Assembly (NCBI RefSeq): GCF_015160875.1
Contig: NZ_CP063374.1
Location: 3,162,001-3,226,000 of the forward strand
Origin: Streptomyces chromofuscus
GTDB lineage: Bacteria > Actinomycetota > Actinomycetes > Streptomycetales > Streptomycetaceae
Direction: 5' to 3'
DNA length: 64,000 nt
Positions 16,688 to 24,639 of the stretch are shown here, one piece after another. Both the position numbers and the translations under genes were made by a program. The notes under the pieces are model-generated. The model did no database searches. It was not told the origin of the DNA and saw only the letters and a program-made list of their open reading frames with translations. Positions within the stretch are counted from its first letter, which is position 1, and every line of letters starts with the position of its first letter.

Positions 16688-17577
16688 GACAGCGCCCTCC
16701 CCAGTGCTCGTCGGGCCAGCGCGGCGACGGTGCGCCGCAGGTGCAGTACGGCGGGCGGAAGCTGCGCGACGGAGCCGTCCTCGGCCGGGGGCGCGTCGGG
16801 GATGCAGGCCGCGGCGACGTACTCGCCGAAGGCGGCGAGCGCCTCCGGGACGATCGTGCGGCTGTTGTCCCAGTCGATGAGCTGTGCGACCCACTGCTCG
16901 GCCTCCAGGGGCCGCAGCGGCATCGGCGCTATGGCGCCCACGGCGCACCGCACCCCGCGCCGGGCCGGGTCCAGGACCAGCGCCACGGAGGCCACGGCGC
17001 GCCCGGGCCCGGTGCGGCCGGTCGCCTTGAGGAAGACCTGCGGGGCGTGCAGCAGCGGCACGCGCACGTACCCGATGAGTTCACCGGCACGCAGCATGTC
17101 CACGCCTGCCAGCAGGTGGGACACGGGGATCTCCCGGCGGGCCGCGCCCGGGCCCGCGATGATCAACGTCGCCTCCAGGGCGGCCAGTACGGGCAGCGCG
17201 TCGCCCGTGGGGGCCGCGGTGGCGATGTTGCCGCCCAGGGTGCCGGCGTTGCGGATGTGCGGCGGGCCCGCGGCGCGCGCGGCGGCGGCGAGCGCCGGGA
17301 TGAGGGCGGCGAAGTCGGGGCGGCCCATACGCGCGTGCGTGAGGCCGGCGCCGAGCAGGGCGTGGCCGTCCTGGTACTGCCAGCCGCGGATCTCGCTGAT
17401 CCGGCCGAGGCCGACCAGCGCGGCGGGCCTGAGCTGACCGGAGTTGACGGCGGTCATCAGATCGGTACCGCCCGCCACGGGCACGGCGGCGGGCATGGCG
17501 GCGAGCGCCGCCACGGCCTCGTCCAGCGTGGCAGGCAGGGTGACGGCCTGCGCCGCCTGCGGTGCGTGCGTGGTCAA
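16684..17577 (-). CDS. FAD-binding subunit of molybdenum hydroxylase
   Basis: The medium subunit, 297 residues, of the CoxM/XdhB-FAD type. It has the two FAD-binding signatures 'AGGTDLMTAV' near residue 36 and 'NAGTLGGNIATAAPTGDALP' near 110, followed by a CO-dehydrogenase flavoprotein C-terminal domain. I place the start at TTG 17577, with AAGGGG about ten bases upstream; the frame stays open further upstream but without conserved sequence. It heads the operon FAD, 2Fe-2S, Mo, with both junctions overlapping. It hands electrons from the iron-sulfur subunit to NAD or another acceptor. Confidence 0.88.
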   Translation of the reverse strand: MTTHAPQAAQAVTLPATLDEAVAALAAMPAAVPVAGGTDLMTAVNSGQLRPAALVGLGRISEIRGWQYQDGHALLGAGLTHARMGRPDFAALIPALAAAARAAGPPHIRNAGTLGGNIATAAPTGDALPVLAALEATLIIAGPGAARREIPVSHLLAGVDMLRAGELIGYVRVPLLHAPQVFLKATGRTGPGRAVASVALVLDPARRGVRCAVGAIAPMPLRPLEAEQWVAQLIDWDNSRTIVPEALAAFGEYVAAACIPDAPPAEDGSVAQLPPAVLHLRRTVAALARRALGRALS

Positions 17578-17934
17578 ACCGGCTGCCCCTTCCCGCTGCC
17601 CCACCTGGTCCCGCCCGTGTGGCCGTACGGTACGTGCCGACAGGGCGGACGTGGCAACTCTGGCACATCTTCGCAGGACCCGAAGACAGGGGTCCGCTAG
17701 GAGACGTTCGCCCACCTCATCGGGGAGATCGCCTGATTTGTACAAACATCACCGCGCATCGCTGGTCAGCTGGAATTGCCACTCTTCGGTGACCCTTGTC
17801 CGCTTTTTTTCCTGTCTGTTCGAGACCCGCCGCCTTTCGCGGCCGCGACCGGTGAAGAACCTCACCCACCACCCGGCCGCCCGGCCCGGACGCTCACCCG
17901 TCACCCGGCCCGGAGCCTCGCCCCGCGGCACCGC
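17578..17934. other. Intergenic region, hexosaminidase to hydroxylase operon
   Basis: 357 bases upstream of the molybdenum hydroxylase operon. The clearest element is the 10-base palindrome TTTGTACAAA at 17737-17746, AT-rich in this context and about 160 bases before the TTG start, which may be part of a promoter or operator. The half next to the hexosaminidase gene has a run of seven T's near 17805 and is otherwise featureless. No coding sequence is supported. Confidence 0.45.
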
Positions 17935-19578
17935 CTACCTGTCCGGCGGCGGACCGTCGATCGGGCGGCCGAGGACGCCGGGGCGCCGCTGCCAGGGCCG
18001 CGGTCCGGTGGGCGGCCGGTAGGCGACGCCCAGCGCGTCAAGTCGCCGGTAGTGCGTCGTCATCCGGCGTTCGAAGCCGGCGAAGTCCCGTGCGTCCGGG
18101 GCCGGCAGGGCGCTCCAGGCGACCTCGGCGAGGGCGGCGAGCCTCGGGAAGGCCTGGTAGTCCACGCGTGCCTGGTCCTCCATCACCTCGGTCCACAGGT
18201 TGGCCTGCGTGCCCAGCACACGACGGGCCTGCTCCCCGTCGAGCTGCGGAGGGACCGGCTCGAAGCGGTAGACGTCCTCCAGGGTGCGCACGTAGCCGAT
18301 CGGTACGGGTTCGTCCGCGCCGTCGGCCTGGCGGTGGTCCAGGTACACCTGCTGTTCGGGGCACATCACGACGTCGTGACCGGCCCGGGCGGCGGCGATT
18401 CCGCCCGCGTATCCACGCCACGACGACACCGCGGCTCCCGCGGCCAGGCCACCTTCCAGGATTTCGTCCCAGCCGATCAGCCGGCGCCCGCGCGCGGCGA
18501 GCCACGTGTCGAAGTGGCCGATGAACCACGCCTGCAACTCGTCCTCGTCGGCCAGCCCCAGTTCCCTGATCCGCGCCTGCGCGGTGGGCGACTGCCGCCA
18601 CTGCTCCTTCGGGCATTCGTCGCCGCCGACGTGAATGAACTCCGAGGGAAACAGGTCGAGGACTTCCTCGAACACGCCTTCGTAGAAGCGCAGGGTGTTG
18701 TCGGTGGGGGCGAGTACGTTCGGAGAGATCCCCCAGTTGTCCCAGACGGAGAGGGCGGTGTCCCCGGCCATGGACGCGTTGACGACGTCGGTGTTGCCCA
18801 GTTCCGGATACGCGGCGACCGCGGCCTGCGAGTGTCCCGGTACGTCGATTTCCGGGACGACGGTGATATGCCGCTCGGCGGCGTAGGCGACGATCTCCCG
18901 GATGTCGTCGTGGGTGTAGTAGCCACCGTGCGGCTTCTCCTCCCACAGCGGTGAGGCCCGGTGACCGAATTTGGTACGTGCCCGCCAGGATCCGATCTCG
19001 GTCAGCCTCGGAAACCGCTCGATCTCCAGACGCCAGCCCTGGTCGTCCGTCAGGTGGAAGTGGAAGACGTTGAGTTTGTGCGCGGCCATGAGGTCCAGGT
19101 AGCGCAGCACGCCTTCCTTGGGCATGAAGTGCCGGGCGACGTCGAGCATGAGACCGCGCCAGCGGAAGCGCGGCGCGTCCTCCACCCGCGTGAGCGGCAG
19201 CCGCCACGTCCGGCCGGGCAACGGGGCGCGCCGGAAGGCGTCGGGGCCGAGCAGCTGACGTAGCGTCTGGGCGCCCCAGAAGAGCCCGGCGGGGCCGCCG
19301 CCCATCAGGTGCACGCCGGTCCGCGCGACGGTGAGTCGGTAGCCCTCGGGCCCGAGTTCCCCGGTGACGGCCGGATCGACCGAGAGCCCGATGACGTCCT
19401 CCCCGGGTCCCTGCGCGGGCGGGAGCGGCAGGCCGGTGGCGGCGCCCAGCGTGGCCCGCAGCCAGCGTTCCGTCCGCTCCGTTCCGTCGTGCGCCGCCAA
19501 CCGCGTCAGCGGGCCCAGTTCGAAGGATCCGGCCTCGCCGGTCCCGACTCGAAGGGGCTCGGGAATCACGTCCACCAC
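17935..19578 (-). CDS. GH20 beta-N-acetylhexosaminidase
   Basis: A 547-residue GH20 enzyme that removes terminal GlcNAc or GalNAc from chitobiose-type oligosaccharides. An N-terminal alpha/beta GH20b domain (about residues 1-130) precedes the TIM barrel, which starts at 'RFRWRGLMLDVARHFMP'. The catalytic Asp-Glu pair is in 'HVGGDECPK' near residue 320. Other family landmarks are 'FHLTDDQGWR', 'PEIDVPGHSQA' and 'GTQANLWTE'. There is no signal peptide, so it acts inside the cell on imported sugars. It starts 1 base after the frameshifted sugar permease, which would supply its substrate. Confidence 0.95.
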   Translation of the reverse strand: MVDVIPEPLRVGTGEAGSFELGPLTRLAAHDGTERTERWLRATLGAATGLPLPPAQGPGEDVIGLSVDPAVTGELGPEGYRLTVARTGVHLMGGGPAGLFWGAQTLRQLLGPDAFRRAPLPGRTWRLPLTRVEDAPRFRWRGLMLDVARHFMPKEGVLRYLDLMAAHKLNVFHFHLTDDQGWRLEIERFPRLTEIGSWRARTKFGHRASPLWEEKPHGGYYTHDDIREIVAYAAERHITVVPEIDVPGHSQAAVAAYPELGNTDVVNASMAGDTALSVWDNWGISPNVLAPTDNTLRFYEGVFEEVLDLFPSEFIHVGGDECPKEQWRQSPTAQARIRELGLADEDELQAWFIGHFDTWLAARGRRLIGWDEILEGGLAAGAAVSSWRGYAGGIAAARAGHDVVMCPEQQVYLDHRQADGADEPVPIGYVRTLEDVYRFEPVPPQLDGEQARRVLGTQANLWTEVMEDQARVDYQAFPRLAALAEVAWSALPAPDARDFAGFERRMTTHYRRLDALGVAYRPPTGPRPWQRRPGVLGRPIDGPPPDR

Positions 19579-19579
19579 A

Positions 19580-20424
19580 TCAGTCCTTTACCGCTCCACC
19601 CAGCCCCGACACCAGTCGGCGCTGCACCAGTACGAAGAACACCAGCACCGGAATCGTCATCACCGTGGACACCGCCATCACGCCACCCCAGTCGGGCCGC
19701 TCCGGCTTGCAGAAGACGAGCAGAGCCATCGGCAGGGTGGACTGCGAAGTGTCGCTCACAGGGAAGGACTTGACGAACAGGAAGTCGTTCCAGGCCGAGA
19801 TGAGGGAAAACACGCTCGTGGCCACCAGCCCCGGGAAGACCAGGGGAAAAGGATCCGCCGCAGGAATCGCGCCCGGCTCGCCCCGTCGATGTAGGCGGCC
19901 TCCTCCAGCGCCTCCGGCACGGCTTTCACGAACCCCCGCAGCATCCAGATCGCGAAGGGCAGGGAGAAGGCGATGTGCGGCAGGATCAGTGACCCCAGCG
20001 TGTTCAGTTGGCCGAGGTCGCGCATGAGGAAGAACAGGGGGATCGCCAGCGCCTCCACCGGCACCGTCCGGGCCACCAGGAACATGATCAGGAGGGCGGT
20101 CCGGAAGCGGAACCGGAATCGTGTCACGGCGGTCGCGGCGAGAAACGCGATCAGTGCCGAGACGATCACGACGGTGCCCGCGACGACCAGGCCGTTGACG
20201 AAGTACCGGCCGAATTCCTGCTGCCCGAACACCCTCCGGAAGGAATCCAGGGACGGTTGCGAGGTCCACGGCCGGGGGGTCGTCGACTCGATCTCCCCGG
20301 CCGCTCCGAAGGCGCTCAGCACCATCCAGTACAAGGGGAAGGCGACCACCGCCGCGATCAGCAACGCCGCTGCTTCGGCGGCCGCCCGCCCCGGCCGCCG
20401 CGGCATGCCGCCGAAAAGATTCAC
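19580..20424 (-). pseudogene. Frameshifted sugar ABC permease (DasC/MalG-like)
   Basis: A MalG-type permease, about 280 residues if intact. It begins at GTG 20424 ('MNLFGGMPRRPG') and runs in frame through the EAA loop 'EALEEAAYIDGASRARFLRR'. At 19843-19850 (CCTTTTCCCC on the coding strand) the frame shifts, and the rest, 'LVFPGLVATSVFSLISAWND' to 'LVSGLGGAVKD', is in another frame. One C missing from the homopolymer explains it. Everything else is well preserved, so it is either a recent mutation or a sequencing error. Its GTG overlaps the upstream permease stop. Confidence 0.85.
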
Positions 20425-21049
20425 CGCTCCTCCCCCTGTCTGCGCAGCAACCGCAGATACACGAGCGTCACCGCGAGCAGGACCAGCAGCATCACGACGC
20501 CGATCGCCGAGCCGAGGCCGTACTGCGAGGACGCGAACGCCTGCTGACACGCGTAGACGTTCAGGAGCAGGTTCCGTCCGGGGATGCCGCCGCCGTTCGT
20601 CATGACGTAGATCTGCGTGAAGACCTTGAAGTCCCAGATCACCGACTGGACGGTGACGATCGCCAGGATCGGGCGGAGCATCGGCGCCGGCACCGAGCGC
20701 CAGATCCGCCACTGCGCGTGCCGTACTCGATGACGTCGGGGCGCTCGCCGGGTCGTTGAACGCGGCCTTGATCCGCTGGGCGCGGGTCTCCGGGATGTCC
20801 TCGACGGTGACCTCGGTGCCCTCGTGGGCCTGCTCGAAGCCGTCCACCACGGACCGGACGACCTGCTCCTTGGGCTCGTCGTTGACCTCCTGAAACAGCC
20901 AGACGCGCAGCGTCGGCTCTGTTCGTCCTTGCCGGAGGAGGAGTTGCCGGAGGTTTGCGGGCGCAGGCGGCGGTGACGAGGACGGCCGCGACGGCGGCCA
21001 GTCGGACGGACAGCTTGGTGGAGTGCCTCCGTAGGGGGTGTCGCACCAT
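20421..21049 (-). pseudogene. Deletion fusion: sugar-binding lipoprotein N-terminus to sugar permease C-terminus
   Basis: From ATG 21049 the sequence encodes a lipoprotein leader ('LAAVAAVLVTAACARKPP'). After a frameshift comes a solute-binding segment ('LRVWLFQEVNDEPKEQVVRS', 'AFNDPASAPDVIEYGT' when frames are joined). Around 20703-20716 this stops and a MalF-type permease tail begins ('VPAPMLRPILAIVTVQSVIW'), ending at 20421. About 330 binding-protein residues and 200 permease residues are missing. The remains fit a DasA-DasB pair upstream of a DasC-like permease and GH20 hexosaminidase. Confidence 0.8.
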
Positions 21050-21140
21050 GGCGTGGGACATGCGTTGCGATATGTGCAATAACTGTTTCGCTCTGCACAA
21101 CGACAAGCCAGAGACTCGGAGCTACATGAACATGCCCACA

Positions 21141-21156
21141 AGAGGTCTCCACCACT
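21141..21156. promoter_or_regulatory. Candidate DasR-binding site (dre)
   Basis: AGAGGTCTCCACCACT matches the known dre consensus ACTGGTCTAGACCACT at 12 of 16 positions, including GGTCT and ACCACT. It lies about 92 bases upstream of the decayed sugar-binding lipoprotein start, on the promoter side of an operon that ends in a GlcNAc-releasing hexosaminidase, the usual DasR setting. Assignment is by eye. Confidence 0.5.
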
Positions 21157-21171
21157 TCGGGACATGACGAA

Positions 21172-21203
21172 GAGGCCCCTGGGGCACGCGCCCCGGGGGC
21201 CTC
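21172..21203 (-). terminator. Hairpin downstream of the DUF3039 gene
   Basis: A 14-base stem (GAGGCCCCTGGGGC with GCCCCGGGGGCCTC, one G-T type mismatch) around the loop ACGC, 31 bases after the DUF3039 stop. Streptomyces terminators often lack a U-tract, as here. Confidence 0.7.
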
Positions 21204-21233
21204 CCGGACATCACTCAGGGAACGGTCAGGCGG

Positions 21234-21518
21234 TTACTTGTCGCCGCCCTTGCCCTTGTCGTCTCCGCCGGCACCCATGGACTCGTAGATCTCCTTGCAC
21301 ATGGGACACACGGGGTACTTCTTGGGATCGCGGCCCGGCACCCAGACCTTGCCGCACAGCGCCACGACGGGCGTACCGTCGAGAGCGCTCGCCATGATCT
21401 TGTCCTTCTGGACGTAGTGGGCGAAGCGCTCGTGGTCACCGTCGCCGTGGGAAGTCTGCGGCGTGGGCTCTACGAGTGTCCCCGTACCAGTCCCGCGCTC
21501 GGGCTCGAGAGTGCTCAT
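21234..21518 (-). CDS. DUF3039 small zinc-ribbon-like protein
   Basis: A 94-residue actinobacterial protein. The conserved core 'ERFAHYVQKDKIMASALDGT' leads into a candidate zinc site formed by 'ALCGKVWVPGRDPKKYPVCP' and 'MCKEIYE'. The N-terminal 25 residues are Thr/Glu-rich and the last 15 are Gly/Lys/Asp-rich and probably disordered. The ATG at 21518 was chosen; an in-frame start ten codons earlier is possible. The family is conserved next to yqgE/murA/hup in Streptomyces but its role is unknown. Confidence 0.85.
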   Translation of the reverse strand: MSTLEPERGTGTGTLVEPTPQTSHGDGDHERFAHYVQKDKIMASALDGTPVVALCGKVWVPGRDPKKYPVCPMCKEIYESMGAGGDDKGKGGDK

Positions 21519-21569
21519 AGCGCCAAGGGTACTGAAGCCGGCAGGCAAGGGTTGAGCGAAGGGCGTCCG

Positions 21570-22142
21570 TCAGTTGAGCGAGGGGTCGTCCGGGTACGTG
21601 GCCACCATCGCCAGCTCGTTGCGCTGCCGGCGCAGCACCTCGCGCCAGAGTCGTTCGGGGAAGGGCGAGTAGACGTCGCCGGGCTCGGACTCCACGACGT
21701 ACCAGGCGCCCTCGACCAGTTCGTCCTCCAGCTGGCCGGGGCCCCAGCCGGCGTACCCGGCGAAGATCCTCAGTGAGCCGAGGGCGGAGGCCAGCAGCTC
21801 CGGCGGGGCCTCCAGGTCGACCAGGCCGATCGCGCCGTGCACCCGGCGCCAGCCGAGCGGGGCGACGTCGCCGGACGCGCCGCCGGGGATGACCGCCACG
21901 CCGAGGGCGGAGTCCAGCGAGACCGGTCCGCCCTGGAAGACGACGCCTGGCTCACCTGCCAGATCCGCCCAGCCCTCCAGGATGTCGCCGACGTCCACCG
22001 GGGTGGGCCGGTTGAGGACGACACCCAGCGAGCCCTCCTCGTCGTGGTCGAGGAGGAGCACCACCGCACGGTCGAAGTTCGGGTCCGCCAGGGCGGGGGT
22101 GGCCACGAGCAGCCGCCCTGTGAGCGAGGACACCTCGGTCAT
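21570..22142 (-). CDS. YqgE/AlgH (UPF0301) family protein
   Basis: A 190-residue cytoplasmic protein with the family opening 'LTGRLLVATPALADPNFDRA', then 'VVLLLDHDEEGSLGVVLNRP' and 'GGPVSLDSALGV', and the late motif 'FAGYAGWGPGQLEDELVEG'. The family is widespread; AlgH is linked to alginate gene control in Pseudomonas but a biochemical activity is not established. An ATG three codons upstream (22151) is an alternative start. It is divergent from murA, about 265 bases away. Confidence 0.92.
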   Translation of the reverse strand: MTEVSSLTGRLLVATPALADPNFDRAVVLLLDHDEEGSLGVVLNRPTPVDVGDILEGWADLAGEPGVVFQGGPVSLDSALGVAVIPGGASGDVAPLGWRRVHGAIGLVDLEAPPELLASALGSLRIFAGYAGWGPGQLEDELVEGAWYVVESEPGDVYSPFPERLWREVLRRQRNELAMVATYPDDPSLN

Positions 22143-22406
22143 GCCAGACATGATCCCGCATCTTGCCGTCACGTGGGGAGCCAATCCGGCGAGGGGAGTG
22201 AATGCAGCTCAGGGTGGACGGAAGCGTCCCCCGGCGCACGACCGCCGGGCGGAGGGCTCCAGTGACCCCATGTGCCCGGTACGGAACGGTTCGTGTTGTG
22301 ACAGAGCTATGACAGAGATGAGCGGTCCTTGGGCTTACGGGAGGGGGGTCGGCGGCGATTACTCTGTCTCTCCGGCCCTTGCCCAACTCATCGGAACGCG
22401 AGATAC

Positions 22407-23747
22407 ATGACCGTCAACGACGATGTCCTGCTTGTCCACGGCGGAACCCCGCTGGAGGGCGAGATCCGTGTCCGCGGTGCGAAGAACCTCGTGCCGAAGG
22501 CCATGGTCGCCGCCCTGCTCGGCAGCGCACCGAGCCGGCTGCGCAACGTCCCGGACATCCGTGACGTCCGCGTGGTCCGCGGTCTGCTGCAGCTGCACGG
22601 CGTGTCGGTGCGTCCGGGCGAGGAGCCTGGAGAACTGGTGCTCGACCCGACGCGGGTGGAAAGCGCGAACGTCGCCGACATCGACGCCCACGCCGGCTCC
22701 AGCCGCATCCCGATCCTCTTCTGCGGCCCGCTCCTGCACCGCCTCGGCCACGCGTTCATCCCGGGTCTCGGCGGCTGTGACATCGGCGGCCGGCCCATCG
22801 ACTTCCACTTCGACGTGCTGCGGCAGTTCGGCGCGCGGATCGAGAAGCGCGCGGACGGGCAGTACCTGGAGGCCCCGCAGCGGCTGCGCGGCACCAAGAT
22901 CCGGCTGCCGTACCCGTCCGTCGGCGCGACCGAGCAGGTGCTGCTGACGGCCGTGCTGGCCGAGGGCGTCACGGAACTCTCGAACGCGGCCGTGGAGCCG
23001 GAGATCGAGGACCTCATCTGCGTGCTGCAGAAGATGGGCGCCATCATCGCGATGGACACCGACCGCACGATCCGCATCACCGGTGTGGACCAGCTCGGCG
23101 GCTACGCCCACCGCGCCCTCCCGGACCGGCTGGAGGCCGCCTCCTGGGCGTCCGCGGCGCTCGCCACCGAGGGCAACATCTACGTCCGTGGCGCGCTGCA
23201 GCGGTCCATGATGACGTTCCTCAACACCTACCGGAAGGTGGGCGGGGCCTTCGAGATCGACGACGAGGGCATCCGTTTCTGGCACCCCGGCGGGCAGTTG
23301 AAGTCCATAGCCCTGGAGACGGACGTCCACCCGGGCTTCCAGACGGACTGGCAGCAGCCGCTGGTCGTCGCCCTGACGCAGGCCACGGGTCTGTCCATCA
23401 TCCACGAGACGGTCTACGAGTCCCGCCTCGGCTTCACCTCCGCGCTCAACCAGATGGGCGCCCACATCCAGCTCTACCGCGAGTGCCTCGGCGGCTCGAA
23501 CTGCCGCTTCGGGCAGCGCAACTTCCTGCACTCGGCGGTCGTGAGCGGCCCCACCCGCCTCCAGGGCGCCGACCTGGTCATCCCCGACCTGCGCGGCGGT
23601 TTCTCGTACCTCATCGCCGCGCTGGCGGCCCAGGGCACGTCCCGGGTGCACGGCATCGACCTGATCAACCGGGGCTACGAGAACTTCATGGACAAGCTCG
23701 TGGAACTCGGGGCGAAGGTCGAGCTGCCCGGCAAGGCGCTCGGCTGA
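22407..23747 (+). CDS. murA: UDP-N-acetylglucosamine 1-carboxyvinyltransferase
   Basis: A 446-residue MurA-type EPT enzyme that transfers enolpyruvate from PEP to UDP-GlcNAc, the first committed step of peptidoglycan synthesis. The N-terminal 'RGAKNLVPKAMVAALL' matches the substrate-binding loop. The active-site loop reads 'GGCDIGGRPIDFH' with Cys124 in the place of the E. coli fosfomycin-target Cys115. 'LPDRLEAASWASAALATEG' corresponds to the conserved PDRIE motif. The ATG at 22407 begins normal MurA sequence. A 23-bp stem terminator follows. Streptomyces often has a second MurA, so this may be one of two. Confidence 0.95.
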   Translation: MTVNDDVLLVHGGTPLEGEIRVRGAKNLVPKAMVAALLGSAPSRLRNVPDIRDVRVVRGLLQLHGVSVRPGEEPGELVLDPTRVESANVADIDAHAGSSRIPILFCGPLLHRLGHAFIPGLGGCDIGGRPIDFHFDVLRQFGARIEKRADGQYLEAPQRLRGTKIRLPYPSVGATEQVLLTAVLAEGVTELSNAAVEPEIEDLICVLQKMGAIIAMDTDRTIRITGVDQLGGYAHRALPDRLEAASWASAALATEGNIYVRGALQRSMMTFLNTYRKVGGAFEIDDEGIRFWHPGGQLKSIALETDVHPGFQTDWQQPLVVALTQATGLSIIHETVYESRLGFTSALNQMGAHIQLYRECLGGSNCRFGQRNFLHSAVVSGPTRLQGADLVIPDLRGGFSYLIAALAAQGTSRVHGIDLINRGYENFMDKLVELGAKVELPGKALG

Positions 23748-23768
23748 CCTCGCGGCAGGCTCCGCACG

Positions 23769-23818
23769 AACGCCGATGGGGCGGTCACCCGGACTCGGGT
23801 GACCGCCCCATCGGCGTT
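23769..23818. terminator. Very strong bidirectional hairpin between murA and hupA
   Basis: A perfect 23-base stem running from AACGCCGATGG at 23769 to CATCGGCGTT at 23818, with loop GACT. It lies 22 bases after the murA stop and can also stop transcription from hupA, which converges on it. Confidence 0.9.
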
Positions 23819-23919
23819 GTGTGCAGCGCCCGGGAGGGCGCGGGGAACGGCGCGACAAACCACGACGGCCGGGCGGCCGCCCGCGGCGCCGAGCCGACCC
23901 GGCGCCGACGCGCCGGGGC

Positions 23920-24201
23920 TTACTTGCCCTTGGCCGCTTCCTTGAGCTTCGAGCCCGCGGAGACCTTCACGCTGTAACCGGCCGGGATCTGGATCGGGTC
24001 ACCGGTCTGCGGGTTGCGCGCGGTGCGAGCGGCACGGTGGGTGCGCTCGAAGGTCAGGAAGCCGGGGATGGTGACCTTCTCGTCCCCCTTGGAGACGATC
24101 TCGCCGACGACGTCGGCGAACGCGGCCAGCACGGCGTCGGCGTCCTTGCGGGTCACCTCGGCGCGGTCGGCCAGCGCGGCCACCAGCTCGGTGCGGTTCA
24201 T
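23920..24201 (-). CDS. hupA: Nucleoid protein HU (HupA-type)
   Basis: A 93-residue histone-like protein of standard length. The N-terminal dimer helices 'MNRTELVAALADRAEVTRKD' lead into the core 'GDEKVTIPGFLTFERTHRA', the DNA-bending arm 'ARTARNPQTGDPIQIPAGYS', and a basic end. Unlike the second Streptomyces HU (HupS) there is no long Lys/Ala-rich tail, so this is the HupA type used in vegetative growth. GGGAG lies upstream of the ATG. It binds and bends DNA without sequence specificity. Confidence 0.97.
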   Translation of the reverse strand: MNRTELVAALADRAEVTRKDADAVLAAFADVVGEIVSKGDEKVTIPGFLTFERTHRAARTARNPQTGDPIQIPAGYSVKVSAGSKLKEAAKGK

Positions 24202-24639
24202 GTTGTTACTCCCGTGTTCTTCTTGCCATTGAGGCGTGCCACGCGGCGGAGCCGCATATCGGGCACAAAGCCGATGCTGCCAGGGTCCTCGGACGGTACC
24301 CGGACCCGGGTCCGTCGTCAGACGCTCGCGCCCAGGGACGCATCCTGCCCCCACCTGCGGCGGGAATGCCAATCCGGCACCCGCAGGAGTCGTGAGAACA
24401 CCCTTGGGAGTCACACGACGAGCACTACTGACCAGGGGCCTGTCCGACGGACCCGGCCGCAGAAGCGGGACCCGACACGCCCCGCTCACCCGCGTTGATC
24501 AATCACCGTTCGTTCGCTGCGACATGATCCGCCGGACGGCCCTGGCCGCCCACCCTAGAGGGCGGCCGACGGTGCGAGGTTCCACGACGCGCCGGTGATC
24601 AGCGCGGCCGTGGCGAGCCTCACAGCCCGGCGTACCGGA
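24202..24639. other. Intergenic region upstream of hupA
   Basis: 438 bases between the malic-enzyme stop and the hupA start, both on the minus strand. It holds a 14-base perfect palindrome CGGACCCGGGTCCG at 24301-24314, about 100 bases before the hupA ATG, and a GC-rich hairpin at 24544-24567 listed separately. No ORF has a convincing ribosome site. HupA is highly expressed, so strong promoter elements must be here, but I cannot place them. Confidence 0.5.
24544..24567 (-). terminator. Possible terminator after the malic enzyme gene
   Basis: GGCCGCCC and GGGCGGCC form an 8-base stem around ACCCTAGA, about 75 bases beyond the malic-enzyme stop. It has no T-run; the call is tentative. Confidence 0.45.
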
